A stretch of DNA of 64,000 bases from Clostridium muellerianum (GCF_012926525.1 NZ_JABBNI010000008.1:62001-126000), one strand, 5' to 3'; counted from the stretch's first letter, positions 51,547 through 61,136 are shown. The notes: generated by a model from the sequence alone, not told the origin. Program-made: numbers and translations.

Positions 51547-53287
51547 AGCTATAAAACGAATCATAAATTGGTGTGGGAAATTTAAAGGTAAGTTATATAT
51601 AGGATTTATATTTTCTTTTTTTTCAGCATGGTTTGCTGCTATGCCGGTAATCATGGCAGCATATTCAGTTGGCATGTTGATTGAGGAAAAAAGAGGAGGT
51701 ACAAAATTTGATACGAAATGGATTGGAGTCAGCGTTGTGCTGATGCTGCTGTTTGTATTTCTTCGTTTTCTATTTGACTATCTAAGAGCCAAATTTCAGG
51801 AGGCAATCAGTTATGAATTGGTTTCAAGAGACAGACTTGCCATTGGTGAGTTGTTAAAGCGTGTATCCCTAGGGTATTTTCAGAAGGTGAATACAGGAGA
51901 TATATTGAACTCTATCACAACAGGTCTACATACACTAGAGAATATGGGAATTCGTATGATTGATAATTTTATAGGGGGATATTTAAATTTTCTATGCATT
52001 TTAATATGGATTGCTGTAATTAATCCAATGGTATCATTGATTGTAATCGCAGGAGTGATAGGTTCATTTCTGTTCTTGTTGGTAATTTCAAAGTATAGTA
52101 TGAAAAATGCTCCTGTATCTGCCAAGGTAGACCGCAATCTTACCAATGCTGCAATCGAATATGCAAGAGGATTGCCTGTAGTAAAATCCTTTGGTCAGGA
52201 TGGTGCTGCAATGTCTGCCATGAAAAAGGCGTGTGGAGAGAGTAGAAATATTCATTTAAAAATTGAATGGGGCTTTGTACCAGCAAACTGCCTGCATCTA
52301 CTTGTTTTAAAAGTGGCTTCTTTGGGACTTATTTTGGCATCATTATATCTTGGATGGACAAATCAGATGACAATCTCTAATATGCTATTATTGACTTTTC
52401 TATCGTTCAGCATATTTGCTTCCATTGAACCAATTAGCGATAGTGCACATGTATTAGGTGTCATTGAAAACGCCATGAATCAATTAGATGCACTAAAGTC
52501 AGAGGAATTTATTGATGATGGTGGTAGAAAAGTGCAGCTTACACAGTATGGAATAAAGTTTCATGATGTTTCCTTTGGATATGATTCAAGATTGATATTA
52601 AAGCATATTAATTTCACAATTCCAGAAAAAACAACTACTGCCATTGTTGGACCATCAGGAAGTGGAAAAACCACAATTTGCAATTTGATAGCTAAATTTT
52701 ATGATGTAAATAGCGGAAGTATCAAAGTAGGTGGAGTTAATATTAAAGAATTCACCTGTGACAGTTTGATGTCAAATATTTCAATGGTATTTCAGAATGT
52801 CTATTTATTTAATGATACCATTCGAAATAATATCTGCTTTGGAAAACTAGAGGCCACAGAGGAGGAAATGATAGGTGCAGCAAAGAAGGCATGTTGTCAT
52901 GATTTTATAAGGGCATTACCGGAAGGATATGATACAGTAATTGGAGAAGGCGGTGGAACGCTTTCTGGTGGTGAAAAGCAAAGAATATCTATTGCTAGAG
53001 CAATTCTTAAAGATGCACCAATTGTTATTTTGGATGAAGCTACTGCTTCTATTGATCCTGAAAATGAACACTATATTCAAGCAGCAATTTCAGAATTAAC
53101 AAAAGGAAAGACTATTATCACTATTGCACATCGTTTAGCAACCATTGAGAATGCAGACCAAATTCTTGTGGTTGATAATGGAAAAATTGTTGAAAGTGGA
53201 ACACATAATGAATTAGTCAAAAAAGATGGAATTTATAAGAAGTTTGTTAAGATACGTGAAAGGGCAGAAGGGTGGAATATTGCCTAA
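51539..53287 (+). CDS. ABC half-transporter, pair 1 second subunit (YbtQ-like)
   Basis: Partner half-transporter of about 582 residues. Six helices, then Walker A GPSGSGKTT, Q-loop MVFQNVYLFNDTI, signature LSGGE, Walker B IVILDEATASIDPENE, H-loop AHRLAT. I place the start at GTG 51539 (MFKAIKRIINWCGKFKGK) because GAAGGGAAG sits 9 bases upstream and the gene then overlaps the first subunit by 8 bases; in-frame alternatives are ATG 51518 and ATG 51491. Forms the heterodimer with the preceding product. Confidence 0.92.
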   Translation: MFKAIKRIINWCGKFKGKLYIGFIFSFFSAWFAAMPVIMAAYSVGMLIEEKRGGTKFDTKWIGVSVVLMLLFVFLRFLFDYLRAKFQEAISYELVSRDRLAIGELLKRVSLGYFQKVNTGDILNSITTGLHTLENMGIRMIDNFIGGYLNFLCILIWIAVINPMVSLIVIAGVIGSFLFLLVISKYSMKNAPVSAKVDRNLTNAAIEYARGLPVVKSFGQDGAAMSAMKKACGESRNIHLKIEWGFVPANCLHLLVLKVASLGLILASLYLGWTNQMTISNMLLLTFLSFSIFASIEPISDSAHVLGVIENAMNQLDALKSEEFIDDGGRKVQLTQYGIKFHDVSFGYDSRLILKHINFTIPEKTTTAIVGPSGSGKTTICNLIAKFYDVNSGSIKVGGVNIKEFTCDSLMSNISMVFQNVYLFNDTIRNNICFGKLEATEEEMIGAAKKACCHDFIRALPEGYDTVIGEGGGTLSGGEKQRISIARAILKDAPIVILDEATASIDPENEHYIQAAISELTKGKTIITIAHRLATIENADQILVVDNGKIVESGTHNELVKKDGIYKKFVKIRERAEGWNIA

Positions 53288-53390
53288 GGAAGGTTTGTTT
53301 TTATATGATAAAGAAATATATATAATAAACACAAAATTTAGAAAAATTAATATTCAGCCAGATTTAAATTTATAAGTATTTTATAATCTA

Positions 53391-53431
53391 AAGAGACTAT
53401 CTTAAAAATAAATTTTAGATAGTCTTTTTAA
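53391..53431 (+). terminator. Terminator of ABC pair 1
   Basis: AGACTATCTTAAAA and TTTTAGATAGTCT arms, then TTTTT. Confidence 0.85.
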
Positions 53432-54172
53432 ATATTTTTTAATATATAACTAACGATTAAATAATGATATTATAAAAAACGTATACTTTTTAGAGTGGAA
53501 GTTTGTGTATTATTTGTAATTGTTAAGATTAAAGACAGAAGATCACTGCAACTGCGGTAATACAAAATTGGCTCTTGATACAATCTGCAGGTGGGCTCAG
53601 GGATTTGAGGAGGAGTAGTTGTTAAATTATATGAGTAGTAAATATATAACTTTTTTATTGTATAAGAAATTATAGATTTTTGACCTGCTGGAATTCTCGG
53701 TAGGTCTTGAATTTTCTTAGATGAAGATTGTGTGGAAAAAGGTATACTAAGAAATATATTTAAAGGTTATTGAGATGATTTTATTAAGTTATATGGCAAT
53801 AGGATAAGAAAAAATGTATATGCTGAAGTAAGTAAGATGATGAATTGCGGATCTTTAGAAAATGGTTATATCGAATCTAAATGCATAGCATGTGGAAGAA
53901 TACAGGGTATTTACCATAGGAAGTTATGTTGTTTTAGATTTTTCAAAAAGCTTTCAGCTTATTGATGTGTATCTTTATGGATCAAAAAAGTATGAATGAT
54001 TAAAAGTTATTCTATGCAAATCCCTAAATTGGGCATTTTGCTTTTGTGTAGCTTTGAGTATTATTGAAATTACTTTTAAATATTTATTTCAGCGCCAATT
54101 TAAAGAAAGTAATGATGGCATGGAGGTAGTTTCAGTAAAATAATTTTTTTATGTGCCTTCAACTAAATAAGA
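53432..54172. other. Gene-remnant region between ABC modules
   Basis: About 740 bases without an intact gene. A 32-codon open stretch (TTG 53520 to TAG 53618) encodes EDHCNCGNTKLALDTICRWA then QGFEEE, possibly the end of a lost Cys-containing protein. An IS91-like transposase remnant lies at 53740-53930. The rest is AT-rich without recognisable features. It looks like a scar from insertion and decay. Confidence 0.55.
53740..53930 (+). pseudogene. IS91/IS801-like transposase remnant
   Basis: Translation gives ILRNIFKGY-stop-DDFIKLYGNRIRK, then VYAEVSKMMNCGSLENGYIE and SKCIACGRIQG. This matches the N-terminal zinc-binding part of IS91-type transposases (ILRDIL..., YG-x-R-I-R-x-x-x-x-x-EV-x-K-M-x-x-CG-x-x-x-x-GY-x-E-x-KC-x-x-CG). 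An in-frame stop and the loss of the remaining ~300 residues show it is dead. Confidence 0.6.
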
Positions 54173-54237
54173 TTGACAAAATGGAAATTTTGTTATATAT
54201 TTAAAACAGTGTTATGAAACACTGTTTTAAATATATA
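54173..54237 (+). promoter_or_regulatory. Promoter with a 20-bp-arm palindrome before the second TetR gene
   Basis: TTGACA (54173-54178), 17 bases, TATATT (54196-54201). The palindrome has perfect 20-bp arms at 54194-54213 and 54218-54237 around ATGA, covers the -10 box and ends beside the RBS. It is the expected operator for autoregulation by the TetR encoded from 54249. Confidence 0.75.
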
Positions 54238-54248
54238 GGAGGTAAGTT

Positions 54249-54866
54249 ATGGCAAAACAAATAGAGGGAGTATATGAAAAGGTATATGAATGCGCAAAGA
54301 AAGAGTTTTTACAAAAAGGATTCAAAGATGCATCTTTACGTGTAATAGCGCAGGAAGCTGGTACTAGTACAGGCTCTATTTATACTCGTTTTCACAATAA
54401 ACAAGGGCTGTTCCATGCTATCGTGTATCCAGTAGTGATAGAATTAAAAAGTTGGTTTTTAAATGCGCAGGAATCCTTTCATCAGAAGGATGTAGATTAT
54501 CAAAAACAGAATATGTTTGAACATACTGGAATAGAGACGGAGGAATTTGTAGCCTATATTTATAAGCATTATGATGTTTTTAAGTTGCTTTTACAGTGTT
54601 CGGAAGGTACTGAGTTCTCAGACTTTTTAGACCAACTAGTGGAGATTGAGATCGAATATACAGTTAAGTATATGGAAGCTACAGGAGATGATGTCCTACG
54701 TAAAGAAAATATCAGTGCTGAATTTTTGCATATTGTGACGAGTTCTTATTTTTCTGGAATATTTGAAATTGTGCGTCATGACATGAAAAAAGAACATGGT
54801 ATGCTTTATGCAAAACAGCTTAGAGAGTTTTATTATGCTGGTTTTTCTAAAATTTACAAATGGTAA
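54249..54866 (+). CDS. TetR/AcrR family regulator of the second ABC pair
   Basis: A 205-residue regulator with HTH DASLRVIAQEAGTSTGSIYT followed by RFHNKQGLFHAIVYPVV, and a ligand domain with no recognised subfamily. RBS TAGGAGG follows its own putative operator palindrome. A strong terminator hairpin separates it from the ABC genes at 54954. Confidence 0.93.
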   Translation: MAKQIEGVYEKVYECAKKEFLQKGFKDASLRVIAQEAGTSTGSIYTRFHNKQGLFHAIVYPVVIELKSWFLNAQESFHQKDVDYQKQNMFEHTGIETEEFVAYIYKHYDVFKLLLQCSEGTEFSDFLDQLVEIEIEYTVKYMEATGDDVLRKENISAEFLHIVTSSYFSGIFEIVRHDMKKEHGMLYAKQLREFYYAGFSKIYKW

Positions 54867-54890
54867 AGTAAAATAGGATAAGGTTAAAAA

Positions 54891-54912
54891 GCGGGTAATA
54901 CCCGCAATTTTT
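54891..54912 (+). terminator. Terminator between TetR gene and ABC pair 2
   Basis: GCGGG-TAATA-CCCGC followed by AATTTTT. Only 41 bases remain to the ABC start codon, too few for a separate promoter, so expression of the pair would depend on read-through or attenuation. Confidence 0.8.
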
Positions 54913-54920
54913 AAAAGCAA

Positions 54921-54940
54921 GGGTTAGATGCAACTAACCC
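54921..54940 (+). promoter_or_regulatory. Inverted repeat ahead of the ABC pair 2 ribosome site
   Basis: GGGTTAG and CTAACCC with a 6-base loop directly before AGAGGAGG. Together with the upstream terminator it could form part of a switch, or be a protein-binding site. Confidence 0.45.
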
Positions 54941-54953
54941 AAGAGGAGGATTT

Positions 54954-56702
54954 ATGAAACAAAACAATGAAAGTCCACTAAAGAGAATATGGACACTTGC
55001 CAAATCAGAACATAGGAGACTTAAATTTTCTATTGTACTTGCAGTCTTTGGGATTGCATCAGGATTTATACCATATTTTTGTGCTGGAAAAATTATTATT
55101 CTGTTACTAAGTGGAGCAGCAGAAATGAGGGACTGTATCCCATGGCTAATTTTAGCATTAATAGGAAGCATCGGGAAAGTGCTGCTTACAACTTTTTCTA
55201 CTTCGCAGTCACATATTGCAACCTTTGCTGTGCTGGCTGAAGTAAGAAACAAATGTGTGCATAAGCTATCCAAACTTTCTATGGGTACATTGCAAAATCA
55301 GTCAATAGGAAAATGGAAAAGCATATTAGTAGATCAGATTGAGAGTATGGAAAAGACATTAGCTCATTTGTTTCCTGAAATGACTTCAAATCTTCTTTCA
55401 CCTCTATTGCTTATTGTAATTCTTTTTGTAATTGATTGGAGGATGGCACTTATATCTATTATGACCTTGCCTATAGGTATGATTTTCATGATGGTTACAA
55501 TGAAAAACTATCCTGAGAAATATCAGAAGTCAATTAAGATTGGAAGAAAAATGAATGATTCCATTGTAGAATATATAAATGGTATTGAAGTTATAAAGGC
55601 TTTTAATCAGGGTAAAGAAGCTTATGCGGGTTATGTAGATGCAGTTAATGCAAATGCAGAATTTTTTTATGGTTGGATGAAAAGTGCTCAGTTTGGAATG
55701 GCATTCTATAGGAACTTCAGCCCCGCAGTTCTTGTGGGTGTATTACCAGTAGGGTTGGGATTTTATTTAAATGGTAGTATTTCTTCTTCGCAATTTATCA
55801 TGGTTATGATTTTATCTATGGGAATTGTAGGACCTATTATTGCTGCATCAAATTTTATTGATTCTTTAGCACAAACAGGTACCATTATTGAAGACATAGA
55901 AACTATTTTAAATGCAAAGGAACAGAATCATCCTAAAGAGTATGTAAAGCTTTCAGGGACAGATATTGAAATGGAACATGTTTCTTTTGCTTATGAAGAG
56001 GAGAATGGAAATATATTAAGTGATATTAATTTAACCATCCGTCAGGGGACCGTTAATGCTTTTGTTGGACCAAGCGGAAGCGGAAAGTCAACTATCACAA
56101 AATTAATTGCTGGGTTCTGGGATATAAATGAAGGAAATATTCGGATGGGGGGAAAGGATATGAAGCAGATTCCACTTGCTCAGATATCAGACAATATTGC
56201 TTATGTATCTCAGGATAACTTTTTATTTGATGACACCATCTGTGAAAATATCCGTATGGGAAAAGAAAATGCCACAAATAAAGAAGTTGAGGAAGTTGCA
56301 AAAAAGGCTGGATGTGATGAATTTATCAGAAATTTGGAACATGGTTATGATACTATGGTAGGAGGAGGCGGAGCTCATTTGTCTGGCGGAGAAAGGCAAA
56401 GGATTGCTATTGCAAGAGCAATGCTTAAGAATGCATCTATTGTTATTTTAGATGAGGCTACTGCATATATCGATCCAGAAAATGAAGCAATCCTTCAAAA
56501 AGCGATTTCCAAACTGGTACAGGGAAAAACTTTAATTATGATTGCACATCGTTTATCAACAATTATTAATGCCGATCAGATTTTACTTGTTGATCAGGGT
56601 AAAATCAGTGCAGCAGGAACACATAAACAGTTGTTAAAAAAATCCATATTATACGAAAATATGTGGAAGGCTCATATTGGAGCAAAGGATGGTGAAGAGT
56701 AA
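54954..56702 (+). CDS. ABC half-transporter, pair 2 first subunit (YbtP-like)
   Basis: A 582-residue fused half-transporter, clearly related to the first subunit of pair 1 (shared SIGKWKSILVDQIESMEKTL-type coupling region, MWKAHIGAK end). Walker A GPSGSGKST, Q-loop YVSQDNFLFDDTI, signature LSGGE, Walker B IVILDEATAYIDPENE, H-loop AHRLST. RBS AGAGGAGG. Its stop overlaps the next start (TAATGA type), so the two subunits are made together. Confidence 0.94.
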   Translation: MKQNNESPLKRIWTLAKSEHRRLKFSIVLAVFGIASGFIPYFCAGKIIILLLSGAAEMRDCIPWLILALIGSIGKVLLTTFSTSQSHIATFAVLAEVRNKCVHKLSKLSMGTLQNQSIGKWKSILVDQIESMEKTLAHLFPEMTSNLLSPLLLIVILFVIDWRMALISIMTLPIGMIFMMVTMKNYPEKYQKSIKIGRKMNDSIVEYINGIEVIKAFNQGKEAYAGYVDAVNANAEFFYGWMKSAQFGMAFYRNFSPAVLVGVLPVGLGFYLNGSISSSQFIMVMILSMGIVGPIIAASNFIDSLAQTGTIIEDIETILNAKEQNHPKEYVKLSGTDIEMEHVSFAYEEENGNILSDINLTIRQGTVNAFVGPSGSGKSTITKLIAGFWDINEGNIRMGGKDMKQIPLAQISDNIAYVSQDNFLFDDTICENIRMGKENATNKEVEEVAKKAGCDEFIRNLEHGYDTMVGGGGAHLSGGERQRIAIARAMLKNASIVILDEATAYIDPENEAILQKAISKLVQGKTLIMIAHRLSTIINADQILLVDQGKISAAGTHKQLLKKSILYENMWKAHIGAKDGEE

Positions 56703-58435
56703 TGATAGAGATTTTTAAAAAAATATGGGAATTTGCAGGAGAAGAACAAAAAAATATAAGAAATTCTATTATAGTAGGTTTTATAAATGCAATCTTTCAT
56801 ATGCTGCAGATAGGCGCTATATTTCTTACAATACACGGCTTGGTATCAGGAAAAGCAGAAGTAAAAACAATCTGGTATATTTTACTGCTTATGCTTGTTA
56901 GTATTGCAGGAAAAATAGCCACTAATTACTTTTCACAGCTTCAGCAGACTCATGCAGGTTATTTTATGTCGGCTAATAAGAGAATTTATATTGGTAATAA
57001 AATGAAACTAATACCAATGGGATTTTTTAATCAAAGCAGTTTGGGAAATATCACGGGTATTGCAACTACAGTACTTGGTGATGTAGAAACCACGGCACCC
57101 ATGGTGATGGTGCTGACTCTAGGTGGATTTATTACAACTGTAGTATTTACAGTTTATATGTTGATTTTTGACTGGAGAATGGGTCTCATTACAGTAATTG
57201 GAGTGCTTTTATTTTGCACTATTACTTCGTCTATGGAGAAAAAATCAAGAAGTACTGCACCTAAAAGGCAGCAGGCACAAGCAGAGTTGGTAGAGAACAT
57301 TCTAGAGACCATTCAGGGAATGGGAATTGTAAAGTCTTTTAATTTAACAAAGATTGATAATAAGAAGGTAGATCGTGCTATAGAAAAGAGTAGAGACAAA
57401 AATCTTGCCATGGAACAGTTGATTACACCATACACAATTATGCAAGAAATAGTACTTAGGATTTTCAGTGTTATTATGATGGCAGCTGCAGTATTATTTT
57501 ACTTTCAGAGAACAATGGAACTTACATATACACTGATGTTTATTGTAATTTCCTTCATCATCTTTGAGCAGATAGAGTCTGCGGGGCATGGAGTTTCAAT
57601 CCTTCGTGTATGCGGCAGTTCCATTGAACAGGCAAATCAAATGGATGATGTTCCTGTTATGGATGAAAAAGGAACAGACAAAAAACCGAAGACCCACAAT
57701 ATTATATTGGAGCATGTGGGCTTTTCATATGGAAAGCGTAAGATTTTAAAGGATATTAATATTCATATGAAAGATAAAACTATGACAGCTATTATTGGAC
57801 CAAGCGGATCAGGAAAGACTACCATCTGCAATCTTATAGCTAGATTCTGGGATGTGGATAGTGGTAGAATATTAATAGGTGGAACAGATATTAGAGAGTA
57901 TACTTTAGAAGCTTTAATGAATCAAATTAGTATGGTTTTCCAAGATGTCTATCTTTTTCATGATAGTATTTTGAATAATATACGTTTTGGCAGTCCTAAA
58001 GCGACTAGGCAGGAAGTTATAGAGGCAGCAAAGAAAGCTAGCTGTCATGAATTTATCATGTCACTTCCACAGAATTACGATACTGTAATAGGAGAAAAAG
58101 GCTTTTCTCTTTCTGGAGGAGAAAAACAAAGAATATCTATAGCTAGAGCAATCTTAAAAGATGCTCCCATTATCATTTTTGATGAAGCAACAGCAAATGT
58201 AGATCCAGAAAATGAAGAACATTTGCAGAAAGCCTTTGAAGAACTAACTAAGAATAAAACAATCATTATGATTGCACATCGTTTAAAAACTGTTCGTAAT
58301 GCTGATCAGATACTGGTAGTAGATAGAGGACAAATTGTACAGCAAGGTAAACATGAGGAACTGATTATACAAGAGGGAATCTATAAACGCTTTGTTAGTG
58401 AACGAAAAGAAGCAACTTCTTGGAGCGTTTCTTAG
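56702..58435 (+). CDS. ABC half-transporter, pair 2 second subunit (YbtQ-like)
   Basis: A 577-residue partner of the preceding protein. Membrane domain with six helices, Walker A GPSGSGKTT, Q-loop MVFQDVYLFHDSI, signature LSGGE, Walker B IIIFDEATANVDPENE, H-loop AHRLKT. It corresponds to the second subunit of pair 1, as judged by NLIAKFYDV/NLIARFWDV and the RNADQILVVD ends. A heterodimeric exporter-fold transporter is expected; substrate unknown. Confidence 0.94.
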   Translation: MIEIFKKIWEFAGEEQKNIRNSIIVGFINAIFHMLQIGAIFLTIHGLVSGKAEVKTIWYILLLMLVSIAGKIATNYFSQLQQTHAGYFMSANKRIYIGNKMKLIPMGFFNQSSLGNITGIATTVLGDVETTAPMVMVLTLGGFITTVVFTVYMLIFDWRMGLITVIGVLLFCTITSSMEKKSRSTAPKRQQAQAELVENILETIQGMGIVKSFNLTKIDNKKVDRAIEKSRDKNLAMEQLITPYTIMQEIVLRIFSVIMMAAAVLFYFQRTMELTYTLMFIVISFIIFEQIESAGHGVSILRVCGSSIEQANQMDDVPVMDEKGTDKKPKTHNIILEHVGFSYGKRKILKDINIHMKDKTMTAIIGPSGSGKTTICNLIARFWDVDSGRILIGGTDIREYTLEALMNQISMVFQDVYLFHDSILNNIRFGSPKATRQEVIEAAKKASCHEFIMSLPQNYDTVIGEKGFSLSGGEKQRISIARAILKDAPIIIFDEATANVDPENEEHLQKAFEELTKNKTIIMIAHRLKTVRNADQILVVDRGQIVQQGKHEELIIQEGIYKRFVSERKEATSWSVS

Positions 58436-58454
58436 AGGTAAATAATAAATAAGA

Positions 58455-58513
58455 GGTTGTTGTATTAAGAAATTTATCTAGAGTATTTAATTTCTAATGC
58501 AACAACCCATTTT
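58455..58513 (+). terminator. Terminator of ABC pair 2
   Basis: GGTTGTTGTATTA and TAATGCAACAACC arms with one wobble, followed by CATTTTC. Confidence 0.75.
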
Positions 58514-58594
58514 CAGGTGTAAAATAAAAAATTAGCAATTACTATCAAAAAAACTTTATTTAAATAATATACAATTCGTTAGGAGGAGGGAAAA

Positions 58595-59223
58595 TTGTCT
58601 TACCATTTTGAAAGTGTATTAAAAGGAATAAATTTCATTGAAAATAATCTCAAAGAAGAAATAAGTATTTCAGATATTGCACATGAAGCTGGATTTTCTA
58701 AGTTCCATTTTCTACGTATGTTTAAAGGGCTAAGCAAAGATACAATATTTGAATACATTCGTAAAAGAAGACTTACAAATGCAGCTATTGATCTTATTGA
58801 TACAGAAACTGGTATTATAGATATTGCATTTAAATATGCATATAACTCACAAGAAGCTTTTTCAAGAGTATTTCAAAATTATTATGGTGTATCTCCCAAA
58901 AAATATAGAAAGCTAGGGAGACACTTATCCAATTTATATAAGCCCAAAATCTCAGAAGAAGATTTAAAATTTAAAAATGAACCTATAAAACTGCAATATA
59001 AAATTGCAGAAAGAGAAGAATTTTATATTATTGGTATGGAATATACAGGCAAAAACATGAAAAAAGAAGTACCGAAGCTTTTTAATGAATTTGTACCCAA
59101 TATACATAAAATAGAAGATAACATTATTTATAATGGTTTATATAGTTTTGAAATGTTGATATGCCATACTTTAGTGAATTAAAAGAATATGTTGATAAAT
59201 TTGTTGCTTTAAAAATTGAATAG
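58595..59223 (+). pseudogene. AraC-family regulator with truncated GyrI-like domain (frameshifted)
   Basis: The frame from TTG 58595 (RBS AGGAGGAGGG) gives 195 residues: double AraC HTH (ISISDIAHEAGFSKFHFLRM, IIDIAFKYAYNSQEAFSRVF) and the beginning of an effector-binding domain, normally ~150 residues. It ends early at LICHTLVN. The real tail is visible in another frame just after (DMPYFSELKEYVDKFVALKI, ending 59223), and the middle of the domain is deleted. The HTH part may still be made, but ligand sensing is probably lost. Confidence 0.8.
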
Positions 59224-59393
59224 GATTAAATTTTTAAAAGATTTTACAATTTTAAAAATGTTAATAGTACCTTTCCATATTAGTCAAATAGTGTTATATT
59301 AAGTTAGTTGCAGCAAACCCCACTGATATTTAATATTACTAAAAAGTAGTATTGATGGGAAATATGTTAAAATGAATGGAAAGGAGTACAGTC

Positions 59394-60017
59394 ATGAAAG
59401 ATTACAAAGAATTATCAAAAATTGAATTTAATCGAGAGGCACAAAAATTTGATAACGCTAAGGGAATTGATATTTATAAGGTATGCCAGAATAGCTATTC
59501 ATACATAATAGATGAAGTTAAAAAAGAAGAATTTCAATCGCTTGTGGATGTTGGCTGTGGAACAGGAAACTCAATTGAATTATTAAGTAAAGAATTTCCT
59601 GAAAGAAAATATGTGGGAATTGACCTTGCAGAAAACATGATAGCAGTGGCCAATAAGAAAGCTATAAAAGGTGCTGAGTTTTTAGTTGGTGATGCAGAAA
59701 ATCTTCCATTTGAAGAGGGACAATTTGATACTCTTATTTGTAAGGAAAGCTTTCATCATTATCCTAATGTAGAAAATTTCTTTAAAAGTGCCTATAAGGT
59801 TTTAAAAACAGGTGGTAGACTAATTATTTTAGATATGACAATTCTGGCATTAGGCAGATGGATTGATAACCATATATTATTTCCAATTATGAGAAAAGGA
59901 GATGCACATGTATATGGCTTACATGAAGTGGAGCTGTTATATATTTCTGCAGGTTTTCAAGTAGAACGTTCAGAGAAGCTTGGTAATATGCGATTTATCA
60001 TCTGTGGAAGGAAGTGA
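59394..60017 (+). CDS. Class I SAM-dependent methyltransferase
   Basis: Methyltransferase of about 207 residues of the UbiE/Methyltransf_11 type. Motif I VDVGCGTGNSIELL, acidic loop VGIDLAENMIAVA, motif II VGDAENLPFEEGQFDTLICK, then ESFHHYPNVENFF and VLKTGGRLIILDM. ATG 59394 is chosen for AAAGGAG 8 bases upstream. The acceptor is unknown. It runs directly into the reductase gene, so they probably act in one pathway. Confidence 0.92.
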   Translation: MKDYKELSKIEFNREAQKFDNAKGIDIYKVCQNSYSYIIDEVKKEEFQSLVDVGCGTGNSIELLSKEFPERKYVGIDLAENMIAVANKKAIKGAEFLVGDAENLPFEEGQFDTLICKESFHHYPNVENFFKSAYKVLKTGGRLIILDMTILALGRWIDNHILFPIMRKGDAHVYGLHEVELLYISAGFQVERSEKLGNMRFIICGRK

Positions 60018-60022
60018 ATATT

Positions 60023-60988
60023 ATGAAAATATTAATATATGGAGCAGGTGTTTTAGGTTCTTATGCTGCTTATGAATTAAATAGAGCAGGTCATGAGGTT
60101 ACTATTCTAGCTAGAGGTAAAAGGTATGAAGAGTTAATGGAAAAAGAACTAGTAATTAGGCATTGGCTGCAAAGAAAAACAACAGTAGATAAAATTAATG
60201 TAGTAAAGGAATTGTTACCAGAGGACTATTATGATGCAACTTTTATAGTCATGCAAAACTCACAGGTTGAAGCTGTATTGAGTACTATCAGTGCAAATGT
60301 TGGGTGTCCATTATTTGTATTTGTTGGCAATGAAGATAAAGCAAAAGAAGTAAGTTATAAAATTAAAAATGCAGCTAAAGGTAATCCTAGGATATTATTT
60401 GGATTTTTTAGTATTGGTGGAAGGCGCCAAGAGGGCAAAGTAATCAGTGTACATACAAAGCATCCAGATTTTGATATTGGAGATTTAGAAGGTGAAGATG
60501 ATTATAAACCTATTATAGAAAAAATATTTAAGGCAACAAGTTTTAAAGTAAAATATCACGTGAATATGGAGGATTTCTTAAAATCTCATATTGCATTTAT
60601 TATGCCATTAGCGTACTTAGCTTACATGTCAAATTGTGATTTGAGGAAAATAGCTTGGAATAAAAGTATATTAAACTCCGCTATTGATGCTATAATAGAA
60701 GGGCTTGAGGTATTAGTTAAGTTAGGATATAAAATCGATCCAGAGAGCAGTATGAAGCTAGTTAAAAATCACAGAAGAGCAGCTTATTTTGGATTAAAGA
60801 TATGTGCAGCAACATCTATAGGTAGGTTGGCAATAAGCGATCATTGCAAATCAGCATATAGTGAAATGAAACATTTAGACAAGGCATTATTTGAATTGAT
60901 AAAAAAATCAAATTTGCAAGCACCGAATATAAATAAACTTAGAGAATACTTAATAAAATATGAACATAAAAGGAATATACAAGAGTAA
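60023..60988 (+). CDS. Ketopantoate reductase-like (ApbA/PanE) protein
   Basis: NAD(P)-dependent reductase of about 322 residues. N-terminal Rossmann motif ILIYGAGVLGSYAAYELNRA (G-x-G-x-x-G), VTILARGKRYEEL, and MQNSQVEAVLSTI. The C-terminal helical domain is divergent from PanE, so ketopantoate may not be the substrate. The start at ATG 60023 follows GGAAGG; the GTG at 60014 overlaps the methyltransferase gene. Clostridia often carry such proteins near methyltransferases and TetR genes. Confidence 0.85.
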   Translation: MKILIYGAGVLGSYAAYELNRAGHEVTILARGKRYEELMEKELVIRHWLQRKTTVDKINVVKELLPEDYYDATFIVMQNSQVEAVLSTISANVGCPLFVFVGNEDKAKEVSYKIKNAAKGNPRILFGFFSIGGRRQEGKVISVHTKHPDFDIGDLEGEDDYKPIIEKIFKATSFKVKYHVNMEDFLKSHIAFIMPLAYLAYMSNCDLRKIAWNKSILNSAIDAIIEGLEVLVKLGYKIDPESSMKLVKNHRRAAYFGLKICAATSIGRLAISDHCKSAYSEMKHLDKALFELIKKSNLQAPNINKLREYLIKYEHKRNIQE

Positions 60989-60993
60989 TTAAT

Positions 60994-61136
60994 ATGCAAA
61001 AAAAGAAGGGTATTAAAAGATCCTAAAGAGCTTAAACAGGAAATATTAGAAACATCAGCAAAAATTTTTAATGAAAGAATTATGTTTTTGTATAGAAAAG
61101 ATGATTGATATTAATTTAGAAGAATGGCTGGAATAA
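60994..61136 (+). pseudogene. TetR-family N-terminal remnant
   Basis: ATG 60994 begins MQKKKGIKRS then stops. In the next frame RRVLKDPKELKQEILETSAK followed by IFNE matches helix 1 of TetR proteins. One A fewer in the run of seven A at 60998-61004 would join them. The HTH and ligand domain are gone. Confidence 0.55.

Noticed and set aside
54921-54940. DtxR/IdeR iron box before ABC pair 2
   Set aside because: The half-sites GGTTAG/CTAACC match, but the 6-base centre is wrong for the DtxR-type spacing, so it is listed only as an inverted repeat.
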